Shown here: piece by piece, positions 1 to 11,674 of the stretch
Numbering within the stretch: the first letter of the stretch is position 1
Layout: every line of letters starts with the position of its first letter
From: Talpa occidentalis
Lineage: Eukaryota > Chordata > Mammalia > Eulipotyphla > Talpidae
Assembly: GCF_014898055.3 (NCBI RefSeq)
Contig: NW_023601104.1
Span: 69,113,106-69,177,105, forward strand
Reading direction: 5' to 3'
DNA: 64,000 nucleotides
Notes under the pieces: model-generated
Database searches by the model: none
What the model saw: the letters and a program-made list of their open reading frames with translations, nothing else
What the model was told of the DNA's origin: nothing
Made by a program: the position numbers and the translations under genes

Positions 1-159
1 ATTCTCATCACTATCTTCATTTTGATGCTGATGATAGCTAAATTTCTCTTGATTTAATCTTACATTTTTAGCCGATTTTACTGAAAATCTCTACTTGGAT
101 ATTTAATGGTCAGCATTGTTGAATTGATATCAACCACCATTTTAAAATTTTTGTATTTT

Positions 160-290
160 TAAACAGCTTTTCACAGTATAATTTATCTACCATAAAAATC
201 ACTCAAACAGTACAATTCAGTGACTTTTTGGTATCCACCTGTTGTCACTCTCCATTCATATTTCTATCCAATGAAATTGAAATCATGCAA
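160..290 (-). repeat. Old L1 3'-end fragment
   Basis: The stretch with ACCATAAAAATCACTCAAAC followed by AGTACAATTCAGTGACTTTT resembles the 3' UTR of ancient mammalian L1M elements read in antisense. Short and diverged; the family is from memory. Bases 1-160 show nothing assignable. Confidence 0.45.
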
Positions 291-301
291 AGCCTGGGGG
301 A

Positions 302-1187
302 TGTCATGGTTTGTGGATCCTCAACTGTGTGCTTATAAGTGCAGGACATGACTTAGGCTCAGGGTGAAACAACAATGGGCTTTATTAACAAAGGAGAAAT
401 TGGGGAAAAGGAGTTTCTTAGGCCACCACCAATGGCTGGCCATTCTACCACAGATAGTGTCTGTAGTATCCAGGAGCCCAAAGCAAAGACTGCTCATGCA
501 AGATAACATTGTCCTTTCAAGTTGATCCATTAGCTGGTGGTATGTCAGTAAGTTGTGGGGCCATTTACAGTGGCAGTTGTAGGTGATCACACCTCAGCCT
601 GCTCCTGAGGTGGCACTGAAGCAGCAGCATCAGCTATCCAGAGCCTGGGCTGGACAGCACCAGACACTGAACTGGACAGCACCAGAGGCAGCAGTGCTAG
701 GATGTGGTGCCAGAGAATCGGAAGTGGTGGACGGCTTTCAGAGGGCCTGGGCATAAGTGAGCATTGGTGGTTACAGGTCAGCACTAATCAGCACGTGGTA
801 GAGCCAGATGTACCAATTACCAATGTTATAGCTCTTAGAGATGCCAGACATAAGCTAATGGCAGACAACTCTTATAGAAACATTGGGCAAAGGTGAACAG
901 TGCCATTCATCAGGCAATGTTGGAGGCAGGGCCAGAGGCAGGAACAGTGGTCAGACCGAAGTTTTAAGCAGAGAGCAAATGTAGAGGTCTGGGAAGGTCT
1001 TGAAGACTCCAGAAAAGTGTGTCTGAAGCCGTTTGATGAATATTATCTGATGAATGGGCTCATGCTGACTGCTGCCGTGGCTTATATTCCCTTCAAGGTT
1101 ATCACCGTTCAAGCCTGATTGGTTTATTTGTAGTTCCAGGTGTTTGATTGGTACCTTTTGAGCTCAAAACTTATCAGTCTGTTTACA
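302..1187 (-). repeat. Possible endogenous retroviral LTR or other GC-richer insertion
   Basis: An 880 bp block clearly richer in GC than its surroundings. On the - strand it begins TGTAAACAG, has two CCAAT boxes close together (about 1120-1155), and has AATAAA at 386-381 about 80 bases before an ...CCATGACA end. That is an LTR-like order. Against this, the CCAAT-to-AATAAA distance is long and no 4-6 bp flanking duplication was found. Between about 648 and 692 there is a short imperfect tandem repeat of CTGGACAGCACCAGA. The short ORFs here (333-1118) look meaningless. Confidence 0.3.
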
Positions 1188-1496
1188 TTCTTAGATGGTC
1201 TCAAAAACATGTAAGGATAGACTATGCTTATATATTCGCTGAGTTCTTTCATTACATTGAACTACTGTACTCTTTAAGACTAAATTTGAATTTAATGACA
1301 GATTTGGTTTTCCTCCTTTAAATTGTGTCTGTGACTTTACGTTAATTATATAAGGTGGGTTTCTGTAATAAATTGTACCCATGGAACGGTACACACAATG
1401 GATACTATTTTTAACATGAGGAATTTTGTTCATCTTTAATGTGAGTAAAATAAGTAAGACTATTCAAAGATAATGAATTTCTTCATTTTTTAACAG

Positions 1497-1618
1497 GGTC
1501 AACATATTTCATCAGCACCTATTCAAAAACTTGAAGAAGCTTTATATGAATACCAACCGTTGCAAATAGAATCATGTGGACCACAAGTTCCTGAGCTTGA
1601 GATGCTAGGACGACTTGG
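1497..1618 (+). CDS. MNAT1: MNAT1 (MAT1) penultimate coding exon
   Basis: MNAT1 is the third subunit of the CDK-activating kinase. It stabilises the CDK7-cyclin H pair and tethers it to the TFIIH core in the nucleus. This 122 nt exon starts after a TTTTTTAACAG acceptor (AG at 1495-1496) and ends before GTAAGT at 1619. It reads in frame from its first base: [20 protein letters not shown], then a segment ending [10 protein letters not shown], which I recognise as MAT1. It corresponds to roughly residues 230-270 of the 309-residue human protein. That part lies in the C-terminal region that contacts CDK7-cyclin H; the N-terminal RING and the coiled coil are outside the window. The last codon (GG|G) is split after base 2 and is completed by the exon at 49919, which confirms the join. 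The frame has no disruption. Identification rests on protein similarity recalled from memory. Confidence 0.96.
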
Positions 1619-2029
1619 GTAAGTGCCCAAAAAACTTCTTGCTGAGGAGCTAAGTTTTAGTGCTTTGTGATTGCTGTTTTTAGCTAACATTCTTAACTTT
1701 TGAGTTAACAGAATTGTGCTCTTTTGTTAAAAAAGAAAAAAGAATGGTGCCTAATAATAAGTTGATACATTAATTTTCTATAGTCTTGTTAGGTCTTTTG
1801 GGAATAAGTTGTATTGGTTCCAAATGTACTGTTGATGGCCATACTGAAATAGCTGTAAGTTTTCAGCTCACTGTCAGTGAATTGTTTTTTTTTTTTAAGA
1901 AATTGGGCCTTAATTTAATTAGTACTCTGCCAGTACATATGTGACAATTGTGCTTGTTGCCATGAAAAAGACATATTTATTCACTGTCTGCTATCAATAA
2001 TGAAACTGTATTTATGAGAAATTAGCCGC

Positions 2030-2052
2030 AAAAAATATATATATATATTTTA
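2030..2052. repeat. (AT)n microsatellite
   Basis: About ten TA/AT units, immediately before the A-rich tail of an inverted SINE. Confidence 0.8.
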
Positions 2053-2312
2053 AAGATTTATTTATTTATTTATACAAGTACTGGGTACAGTCAGAAGTGC
2101 AGGAGGGTGAGAGAATTCACCAGACCCAGAGTGGGGAACAGAACAGGCAGACTGACAAAATACACTGCTGAGAGGAACAGCGGGTGTGGCAGGAGAGGTC
2201 TGTTGTGCCATGTGGTACCCTCGCCGTAGGCCTAGGGAACAAACTGGCGCTGCAGAGGCTGTGGGCAGCTTCACAGCCCAGCGCCCAACTGCTGTACTGC
2301 CAAGGAAGGCCC
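2052..2312 (-). repeat. tRNA-derived SINE, type A, full length
   Basis: Inverted copy: (TTTA)n tail, CACTGG GTACAGTCAGAAG body, and head ending AAGGAAGGCCC near 2310. It shares the core (CTGCAGAGGCTGTGGGCAGC) with the other copies. Flanks are A/T-rich and similar (CAAAAAATATAT / CAAAATATATT). Confidence 0.9.
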
Positions 2313-2579
2313 ACACAAAATATATTTTGTCAAAAGATATTATGTAAGGCTGATCCAGTGAATCAAAAGCCATATTTATATGGATTTGTTTTGAAAGTGA
2401 GACCAGTGATATAGGTGATCACAGTCTGCCTCAAAGGATCAGGTATATTTGTATACTTGAAAAGTACTGGCACAGACTTCTTGGATGGAGCAAGTCATAT
2501 CTTGGTCTGATTTCTCATCCTAAGCAATTGAATGAAAACATGATCGTTGTTTCTTAACAAAATAAAACAGTTTAAAGAA

Positions 2580-2848
2580 GGGCCTCCCCTGGTGGTACAG
2601 TGGTTGAGTGCTGGGCTGCGAAGCTGCCTGCAGTCTCTGCAGTGCCGGTTCGATCCCTGGCCACCGGCGAGGGTCCCACTGGCGCAACAGACCTTTCCTG
2701 TCTCACCTGCTGCTCCCCTCAGCAGTGTGTTTCGTCAGTCTGCCTGTTCTGGTCCCTGCTCTGACTCTGGTGAATTCTCTCACCCTCCCGCATTTCTGAC
2801 TATACCCAGTGCTTGTATGAATAAATAAATAAATCTTAAAAAAAAAAC
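2580..2848 (+). repeat. tRNA-derived SINE, type A, full length
   Basis: Starts GGGCCTCCCCTGG, has a B-box-like GTTCGATCC, and ends (TAAA)n CTTAAAAAAAAA. Flanked by a target-site duplication AAAACAGTTTAAAGAA (2564-2579) / AAAACCGTGTAAAGAA (2849-2864), 14 of 16 identical. The body skips part of the GGCTGCTCCCCGG segment present in other copies. Confidence 0.93.
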
Positions 2849-2864
2849 AAAACCGTGTAAAGAA

Positions 2865-3890
2865 TATAATGTTTTAATGGATTCAGTATAGTCACATAAT
2901 TAAAAGTAATAAAAAGACCCAACAGAAAAAAAATATAGATAAAACCTACATGTATCTTCAAAACCAGAAGCAAAATCTTGAGCATAATGTATGTTATATT
3001 AACATATGAGCACAAGGGCTGCAAGGTTAAATTACTATTAATTTGATAGATAATTTACTTATCTGCTTTGGGTATATGTTAAGGTTTGTTTTTTAGTTCT
3101 GTATTCTTTTAAAGTTCTACCACAGAAGCACGAAGATACGGGGATATGAAACAAAATCTAAAACCCTTTCTGAGTTTGAGATTATAAAGTTACCAGTATT
3201 GGCCTAAATACTAAAACTGAAATTTGAGGAGACAGACAGAATTACTGGCTATGATGTAAAAAGTTATAAGTGATAAAGAAATTTATCCATCTCTTAGATT
3301 AGCAAGTGCCAGAATTAAGACTAAAATAAATTCTTTTGAAAGCTTTATAATGTCCATACAGGCAAAATACTTAAAATAGTACTCCTCTGTTTCAGGGTTT
3401 TGCATTTTCCAAAAAATTTGTCATCGAAATTATACTTTAAAGATCATGGTAATGGCCATACATAATAACAATGCACAAGTAAAATGTATGACAATAATAT
3501 AAAGGATAGGAAGGGGGGAAAACTGCTGCCATAATGTTTTGAAACACTGTTTGTGGAGTGGTATAGTAGTATTTGAAGAAAACTGTGGTAAGTTAAAGAT
3601 GTTTAATATAAACCTCTAGATCAACTGCTAAAAATGTAAAGCAAAGAGGGATAGTCATCAAGTCAATAGCAGAGAAAATCATGAGATACTAAAAATTATT
3701 TTATTAATGGAAAGAAGGCAGAGAAAGAGGGAGGTAAAAATTAAAGAAGAAATGGGACAGTTAGGGGACAAATAACATGAGGGTAGATTTAATCTTAAAT
3801 TGATTGGTAATTACATTAAATGTAAATCTTCCAAACTAGAAATTTCCAATAAAACTTTCTGAAATGATGTAGGACTACTTACTGTTTTCT
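2865..3890. other. Unassigned AT-rich intron sequence
   Basis: No ORF, RNA or repeat family recognised; purine-rich patches near 3710-3760. Confidence 0.5.
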
Positions 3891-5110
3891 TTTTGTAATC
3901 ATTCTGGGACTCTGATTTCACTTATTTTAGACCTTTTCATTTATTTTGGATGCTCTGTTTTGTTTTTCAACCTTTCCTTAAATTTGTGTTCTGAGAGTCT
4001 GGATAATTCCTCTTGTCCTAGCCTTACATTTACTTATTCTTCTATTTCCCTTCTGCTAAGCCCATCAAAAGAATTCTTTCTGATGTTGCAGTTTTTATAT
4101 ATAGCATTTTCCATTTACTCCTTTTTGTAATTTCCATCTCTTTGCTGAAATTCTGTTATATTTTCTCTAGATTATTAATTTTTTTATTCTTTCATTTAGG
4201 TTAATTTATTACTCATTTTAAAGTGGGTTCCTCATTGATAGCTCAACATCTTTGGGTCTGCTTCTATTGATTATTTTATGTGTTATTTATGGATTTGTTT
4301 TTCCTGTTTTCTTGTGTTTGTTATAATTATTATTTGAATTTTGTATAGTCTGTACAGCAGAACAGTTGAGACTGAGATAAATGATATTAATGCCCAGAAA
4401 TATTAATATTCCTTTTTCTGTCAGGTGTTTACTATAGGAAGATGAGTATTAAGTTTGTAGTTTTATACTTGTTTGGGTTTCGTTGTTGTTCTAGTATTAT
4501 CATTGTGCCCCAAACTTCAGATTCTTTCATTTCTTGTCTGTTGCCATTTCATATCTAGTATGAGACCTGGAGTGCTGGAGGGATTTTCTCAATTTTCCTG
4601 CCTTATCCTTAGCTTTCAGCAGGTACTGCAAGGCTGAGCGACAAAGGGGTTCTTTCTCGATACCTCTCTTGTTTTTACTTGGAATAAGTCTTAATGTTGG
4701 GAGCAATGGGATTTCTCTTGTCCCAGCCTTGGCTCTCTTGTTCAACTTTAGTTTTAGGGATTCTATGTGCCCACGCCTCAGGGTGTTGCTTTCTCAATAT
4801 GCCTCTCTTTCACAGAGGCAAAGAACTTCTTTTTCCTACTTCAGCGTACAGGTGGGTTTGTATTTTCCTTTCCCAACTTCCATAAGTAAACTCTCCCTTA
4901 TGTTGATGGGGTTCTTGGGTATAAGAGAGTTTCATGTCCTTCTCCCAGACCTCTTTGTGTTAATATAGGTTTTTTGCCTTTTCTCAGTGGTTGAAGGCAT
5001 TTGCCTGTGTCAGAGTAGGGCTGGGGAGGGCAGGTAACAATTGGTTTCCTACTCTTTCCCTTGTGACGTGTTACTTTGTCCTTCTCCAACAGCAGAGTGG
5101 TGATGGTTTT
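3890..5110 (-). repeat. Ancient L1 5'-region-like sequence
   Basis: A long diverged tract with phrases typical of the 5' region of old L1M elements in antisense, for example AGCTTTCAGCAGGTACTGCA at 4612, followed by a hydrophobic-looking, T-rich sequence. It produces several meaningless ORFs between 4527 and 5089. Assignment is from memory and not searched. Confidence 0.45.
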
Positions 5111-8100
5111 GTTTATCTATAAAGTTCCTTTCTTTCTTGCATAATTTTTAGTGACTAATTGTTGCTGAACTTTTTGGTCTGGAATTATTATTTAAAACTA
5201 TATGTTTTCTTTTTTTCTTAGTAATCTAGATCTAAGAAACTGAAGAAGTTACTCTTTGAAGTGACTTTTCAGAGAATGATTTGATATCATCAAAGCTGGT
5301 GCTATCATGATATAAGAAATACAAACTTCATTTGACCAAAGTTAAACATCTGCCCCAAGAGTTGTCCATCTCTTTGTTAAAAGATTGCACCTAATAAGTC
5401 CCATTTATTCCTTTATAGTGGGCTCTCCCTCTTCCCCCAAACCTGTAGCTTCTACTTTGCTCTTTTTTTTCTTTTGTAGCCGACTTTCCATTTAATGTTA
5501 TGTTATTCTACAGTGGAAACAAGTTCAATTGCTCTACGGGCAAATAGAGAATAAATAAAATACGTCATTTCCATTTTCTTTTATCTTCTTTGATATCTAT
5601 TTAACATGATAAAGTTAAGAAGAGTAAACTTTGTAACTTCACTTCAGGGGGTGGATTGTGGATGCAAGCACTTCCAAAATAATTTCAATTACATAATTTT
5701 GGGAGTGGGTGACATATGGTGTTGGTCTCTGAAGAACTCTATATTATTGTCTTCTTGTATAACTTGGGTAAAGGTTGAAGTCAAAAGTTCATTGCTGTGT
5801 GATTTTAGGTGGCTGTTACTGAGATGTTTTATAAAGTTAGTGAAACTTGAGAAGTAGATGAAGAATAAATGAGAATTTTTCGATTAGGAAGGTATTTTGA
5901 ATATATAATTGTAGTACAGACTGAACTGGCAACACTATTCTAATTTGCTCAAGGCAATATATAAACATGGTTTTATTAATTTTGTGCCAGTGGGAGTAAG
6001 CATTGGGAAAACTTAACTGCTAATTGAAATTCCCCCGACAACGGCTTTAGTGGTTAGTTTAGTAAAGTTTCATTGATTGGCACCATGTGAATGTCTTTTT
6101 AATAAACAGCCAGCTTTCTGGTTAATATTTTACTACCATCCACCAAAGAAAAGTTATTAATTGACATAAATATGTGCCATTATTATTTTTATTCATAATT
6201 TCAAATTATTCATATATAATCACTGTTTTAAGCAGATATAAGTGAGTTATGTAATATTAGCTGTTCATTTGTGGATCTATTATAGAAATAAGGAAGGAAA
6301 AACTATTGATTTATAATATAAAGTGTGTTATTGAAATGTTACACACTCTTTAATTATAAATTTAAACAATATCTTTTGCTACCAAAAGTCTGTAGAATAA
6401 AATTTTAATCTATTTCCTGATGATATTTCTCTTGTTTCTTTCTGGTATAGTGTTTTAGCTAAATTTGTATGGTCATTTCTGTTTCTTCTATTCGTATAAC
6501 TGATAAGTTCTGTGGTATTAAATTAAAAAATAGATGTAAATTGTGATGGTTAATATCTTGAGTCCGTCTTAATCAAATGATAAGATTATTTAGCTAGTAT
6601 TACATAATCAGCAGTGGAAAAAAATGTGGTAATAGTGATAGTTTTGAATTAACTCAGCTGACTAGAACCTGATAGTAATTAGAAGAAAGTTTCTTATTTT
6701 CTATTAGCTCCTATCAGTTTTGTTTTATGGCTTATAGACAACACTGATAAAAACCAGTTTGCTGGGTAAAAGTAATCTGTCTGTTACAAATCCATTATTG
6801 TTATTGGCAAAGCACTCAAAAGTCTTTTGCCATATAATATAATCTCAGGAGTGAAATTCATGTCCATAGGGAGGGAATTATGCAAGGATGCACACAAGCC
6901 GGTTGGAGTCTTTGGGACCATCTTAGAATTCTTCCTGCTTTAAGTGGGGCAAATCTTCCTTTTGCTACTTATCTTTTTTCAAAATATTCTAAGCATAAAT
7001 ACAAACATTTATTCTTTCAAGTAAACTTAGTTGGCTAAAATTAACAAGGCCCATTATAGTTACTTCAAGTTTACTTTACATTTGAAAAATTTCATAATAA
7101 AATATTGTGAAATAAGCAATCAAACAAAACAATCTAAAACCACCAAGAATTTATTAAAACAGTTACTCCTGTATATCCTGTAGTTAACAACCAAACATCC
7201 CTTCTTTTGGGATTTTATTTAAAATTGCTTTAAACTTATAAACTGACTATAGTAGAAAAAGCACTTTAACTTTATTGAGTTTTCATAGAAAACTTAGAAA
7301 TTAGTTTTCAATATATCGTAGTCAATATGCTGTTGTTACAAAATTATTTTCATTATGATTTTTAACTGGTTATTGCTAATATATATGAAAACTTCTAAGT
7401 ATTGTTATTTTGTATGTAGTTGTTTTACTGAACTCTAATTTTGATCACTCTCCTGGGTGAATATCTGGGGCTTTTTAGCTGGGAGTGAGTTATCTGAATT
7501 AACATGATTGTTTTCTTTTAATGTTCCATCTCTGATTTCAATGTAATATTTTTATTGCATTTAGCTAGAATCTTTTTTACCTGTTGTTAATGTAGTTCTG
7601 ATAGCTGTAGTTTCTTGTTTCTGATAGTTTTTTGTGAATGCTTTGAGTGTTTCATCATTTAGTATCATGTTGGCTTGTTTATGTGATTTTTTCCTTATAT
7701 TGAGGATGTGATTTTTAAAGTCACATTGAAGAATTTCTGCTGTTTGGTCAAGGTCTTTACCTGTTGATATGTTATTCATGAATTGCCTAGAATAGAGGAA
7801 AGTTGTTTGTTCTGCTTTGTTTTTGATGATGTCACTTAAGTTTATATGCTAGTTTTAGAAATACTCTCAGGGGCAATAGGGAGATCAAAGAATATGGAAA
7901 AACACAAAGGTCACAAAAAGACTGCATTATGTATGTGTATATGATATGTATTATACTTTGGTATAATTAAGAATATATGACTAAATTAACTTGTATTTTC
8001 TTGGCCATGGCAGTGTAATGTCTTTAGTATCTGTTTTGTTGGGATTTTAATGAGAAATCAACTCACTTATTTAACATGAACCTTTGTGCTTAAAGTTCTA

Positions 8101-8630
8101 GTCTGGCTCTAGTCTGGTAAGTTTTAAATGTTTTTTATGCAATCATGTAAAAAAAAAATAGTTTTGCTTGAAGCAGTTGTCAAACAAGTTTCTTTCATCG
8201 AAAGTCAGACACAGGGCAGCTGAACCAGGCTGTTTAGTCTAGAGTAAATGCTCACGAGATTACAAGGTCACTTAGGAAATGTAATTATGTAGTTGATTCC
8301 AGAATAGTCTTTTGTAGTATGCACTTTAAAAGTATTAAATTGTAATATTAATTTAAAAAATATGAGATATATTTCAAAATTAATCTCAGAAAGAAAAGCA
8401 ACATTGAAGAATCTAAATTATTACAATGAAATATAGTTTTAATTCAGATTTTTATAAGAGCCTAAAACGGCAAGTTCAATTTATTAGTAGAATTATATTG
8501 ATTCCTGCCAAATCACTGTAAAATTCTATAGACCTGTATAGGTTCTATTGGGAAATGAAATCTCATCGTATTTAGCTCATGTTAATTAAGAAAACAGCTG
8601 ATTATTTAGCAGTCCTTTTACTTTTGTTAG
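5111..8630. other. Unassigned AT-rich intron sequence
   Basis: Nothing confidently assignable. The 7410-7850 stretch, with a 72-codon ORF on the - strand, may be a very old L1 piece, but I could not match it. ORF 5606-5857 has no recognisable domain. Confidence 0.45.
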
Positions 8631-8635
8631 CATTT

Positions 8636-9030
8636 TATTATCACTCAGCAAATATTTATGAAGCACCTCCTGTGTACTAGTTATTATTCTAAGTGCTGAA
8701 AATAAAGCAGTGAGCAAAGCATAGAAAACATCTACTGTTATAAAGTTTACATTCTACTGGGGTAAAACCAACAATACAAATACACGAATGGGGTAGGACT
8801 AGCAGTACTTAGTACTTTGAAGACAAATAGAGCAGGATGGTGAACGGCTATATTGTGGTTAGAGTGCTATGTTACATAGGGGGTGGTGAGATGGACTCTT
8901 ATGGGATGATATTTAAGCAGATAAGAATTAAACAAAGAAACTAATCATGTGACATGATGGAGAAAGTCATAGAAGGATTGTAAATGCGAGGCCTTGAGGT
9001 GGTTGGGGGTATTGGAGGATCAATGAGCTG
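8636..9030 (-). repeat. L2 LINE 3' part, first segment
   Basis: AGCAAATATTTATGAAGCAC, then a CTAAGTGCTG...GCAGTGAGCAAAG order, then GTTTACATTCTACTGGGG. This is the antisense of the well-known L2 3' end. It continues to a GAGGCCTTGAGG stretch near 8989, where similarity breaks at an insertion. Confidence 0.75.
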
Positions 9031-9482
9031 GTCTGATGAGGGTACCTTGTTATGGGGCTTGTAGTCTCAATATGCACTACGTATTCCCACATTATCTGGA
9101 TTGTGTGCTTGAGGGTAGTAGTGGTGCTGCACTGGACAGAAAAGCTCCAAGTGGGGAGTTCCACACATTCCAGACTCAACCCTCTGAGGATCGGTTAGAG
9201 GGGGCTCCATGGAAACTTAAAAAGCAGAGCAGTGGATAGCCGCTGTTCTTCTTCTCTGTGACAACTGCAGCTCTGGTCTCCTCTTTGACAGGCCATATGG
9301 GACTTGTCCTCAGACCTCAGCAGCCTGCCATGCTCTACACAGCAGGCACCTGTTTGCTTTGCTGAGTGCACCATCCGCCATCTTGCCATGCTGACTCCTG
9401 CTTGAATGCATGTCTCTTCAACACCAATACTATCTGTGGTAGGACAGACTGCATCTGACCACCTGTCAGCCTATAATTCATT

Positions 9483-9532
<50 letters not shown>

Positions 9533-9690
9533 ACATTTTTACACTCCTTATGTAAATAATAGGTTACAGTTGTTGTTACTACTGCTATGGTTTCTCTCTC
9601 TGTGTGTCCTGCATTAGTAATTGAGAGAGTAGGGACCCACTAACTGAGTCATCTCCCAAACCCCCACCCCAAGTTTGCTCTGTTTCAGGA
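9031..9690. other. Unassigned insertion inside the L2
   Basis: About 660 bp of GC-richer sequence separating two collinear L2 segments. It carries a dinucleotide microsatellite and a CCGCCATCTTG motif, often seen in retroviral LTRs. No TG...CA ends with a matching duplication were found, so the class is unknown. ORFs here do not resemble a protein family. Confidence 0.4.
9482..9536. repeat. Compound (TC)n(AC)n microsatellite
   Basis: About 14 TC units followed by about 12 AC units without interruption; likely polymorphic. Confidence 0.97.
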
Positions 9691-10160
9691 AAAGTATATA
9701 TGAAGAAAACAAAGGAAGCCAAATATTTGGAGCAGAGGGAAATGGTAGGAGATGAATGAAGTTAGAGAGATATAGCAGGTTGTTATATAAGGAGGCAGGC
9801 TGGGCCCAGTTAGTTCATATAGAGTGTTATAGATGATGGTCAAGACTTGAAGGACTTTGAAGGAGATAGGAAATCATAGAATTTTGAACAAAGGAATCAT
9901 ATAATTTACATTTAGAAAGGTCTGTTCTCAGGGAATCTGTAGTGTAGCAGTCCTGGTTAAGAAGATAGTGGCTTATACTAAAATGGGAGCAGTAGTTGTA
10001 GTTGGCGAGAGAATGATGAGATTATGGCTATAATTTTGATAGTAGAGACTATGAAAGTTTTCATAGATTGGATGTGGGGTTTATAAAAAGTTGCTCCCAG
10101 AGTTACTTCTAGTAGCAAAGCTGCCACTTACTGTGATAAGGAAAACTAGAGGGAGGCAGC
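9691..10160 (-). repeat. L2 LINE, second segment
   Basis: GGTAGGAGATGAATGAAGTT, then a CAAGACTTGAAGGACTTTG block, then GTTGGCGAGAGAATGATGAG, in the order of the antisense L2 consensus further from the 3' end. Same orientation and order as 8636-9030, so one element was split by the insertion. Confidence 0.65.
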
Positions 10161-10800
10161 ATAGTCGTGCCAGTTCAGTTATTTAGCAATTATTATTATT
10201 AAATTTTAATTCTAAAGAGACTGTAAAAGCTGAGACAAAAAACCTTAGAGATAGTCCTTGCATCTTTCCTCTTTATAAAAGGGTGAACTGTAATGAGTTC
10301 ATTATATGAGAGTTTAGAGAGGAAAGCTTTTGTGTTCAGTCACACGTTTGGTTAGTGTAAAACTAGACTAGATTCCCAGTCTCTTAGGATACTTTTTCAC
10401 TGCTGTACCATATAGCATTGCCATATACAGAAATTTCAAAATCTGAATGAGCTTTATTTTTATGATGTTTGTAGATGATTATAGTTTAAAAAGGTATTTA
10501 AGGACACTGAATTCAAATTATGTAACTTACCTTATTAACAGAAGCTAATTCAGAGAACTCTCATGTTCTTGTTCTGAAATCAGCTTCATGTTCTGAATCA
10601 GCTACATTTAACCTCACGAAAGAGTATGTTTGGAAGGTTTTTAGAAATCCTTCCAACTCCTTTCGGACAAAATATTTATTTCTAACATCCCTCCTCCCCA
10701 CCCCTGCCCCCATGTGGCGCTATATATTCCTGAGTTTAAATAGTAGATTAAAGTAAACAGTGATATACCATTGCTGATAAAGGTGAAGAAATAGACTTAA
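10160..10800. other. Unassigned intron sequence
   Basis: No recognised gene or repeat; a C-rich run lies at 10690-10715. Confidence 0.4.
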
Positions 10801-10810
10801 GTACTTGAAA

Positions 10811-11020
10811 CTTTTTTTTTTGCAAATACATTTATTTTATTTTATTTTTTTAATTTTAATTTTATTTTTATATTCCCCATACAATTGCAACCCCCTTATT
10901 TTGACTCCAATCCCTCCTTTCCCCGCCCGCCACCCCCCATAGAGTGTCTCTGGTTCATAGTTGTTTGTTGTTTTTGATTTTTACTTTCTTATAGTTACTC
11001 TTTTTCCTGGTCTCTTATTT
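10811..11020 (-). repeat. 5'-truncated L1 3' UTR fragment
   Basis: Poly(T) at 10811, then ATTCCCCATACAATTGCAAC and GAGTGTCTCTGGTTCATAG, the same 3' UTR as the L1s at 36834 and 55398. Flanked by AAGTACTTGAAACTTTT on both sides (about 10799 and 11021), a target-site duplication. Only about 200 bp were inserted. Confidence 0.88.
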
Positions 11021-11042
11021 AAGTACTTGAAACTTTTAAATT

Positions 11043-11290
11043 TTTTTAAAAAGATTTATTTATGCATACAAGAATGGGGGTACAGGCCAGAGAGGATTCA
11101 CCAGAGACAGAGTGGGGAACAGAATAGGCAGATTGACTAAAATACATTGCTGAGGGGAGCAGCGGGCAAGGCAGGAGAGGTCTGCTGCGCCATATAGGTA
11201 TCTCCCTGGCCGGGGATTGAACTCATGCTGCAGAGTCTGCGGTCAGCTTCATAGGTTGCATCTTAACCCCTTGCGCCACCAGGGAGGCCC
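11043..11290 (-). repeat. tRNA-derived SINE, type B
   Basis: Inverted copy of the second SINE type: ATTTATTTATGCATACAAG tail, GGGGTACAGGCCAGAG, and head CTTAACCCCTTGCGCCACC AGGGAGGCCC. The head differs from type A (GGGGTTAAG instead of GGTTGAGCG). Confidence 0.9.
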
Positions 11291-11408
11291 AGAAGCTCTT
11301 AAAGTTTTTAAAGTTTTTCAGCTGGGGGACAGCTGAAAGTTGCTAGAATCAATGTTAAGAAACAAAGATTTGAACAATACTATAATTTTTGAATTTTTTT
11401 AAAGTAGA

Positions 11409-11657
11409 ATTTTTTTTTTAAGAAGTGGGGTACAGGCCAGAGTTGTGAGGGGGTGAGAAGATTCACCAGAGAAGAGTCAGGAGCAGAACAGGCAGATGCA
11501 CCGAAATACACTGCTGAGGGGAACAGTGGGTGAGTCAGGAGAGGTCTGCTGTGTCATGTGGGTTGCTCCCTGGCCAGCTGGGGATTGAACTCATGCTGGA
11601 AAGGCTGTAGACAGCTTCACAGCACTGTACTCAACCCCTTGTACCACCCGGGAGTTC
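11409..11657 (-). repeat. tRNA-derived SINE, type B-like
   Basis: Inverted copy ending GTACCACCCGGGAGTTCCT. Flanked by AAAGTAGAATTTT / GAAGTAGAAATTTT, so an independent insertion 100 bp from the previous SINE. Confidence 0.88.
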
Positions 11658-11674
11658 CTGAAGTAGAAATTTTA

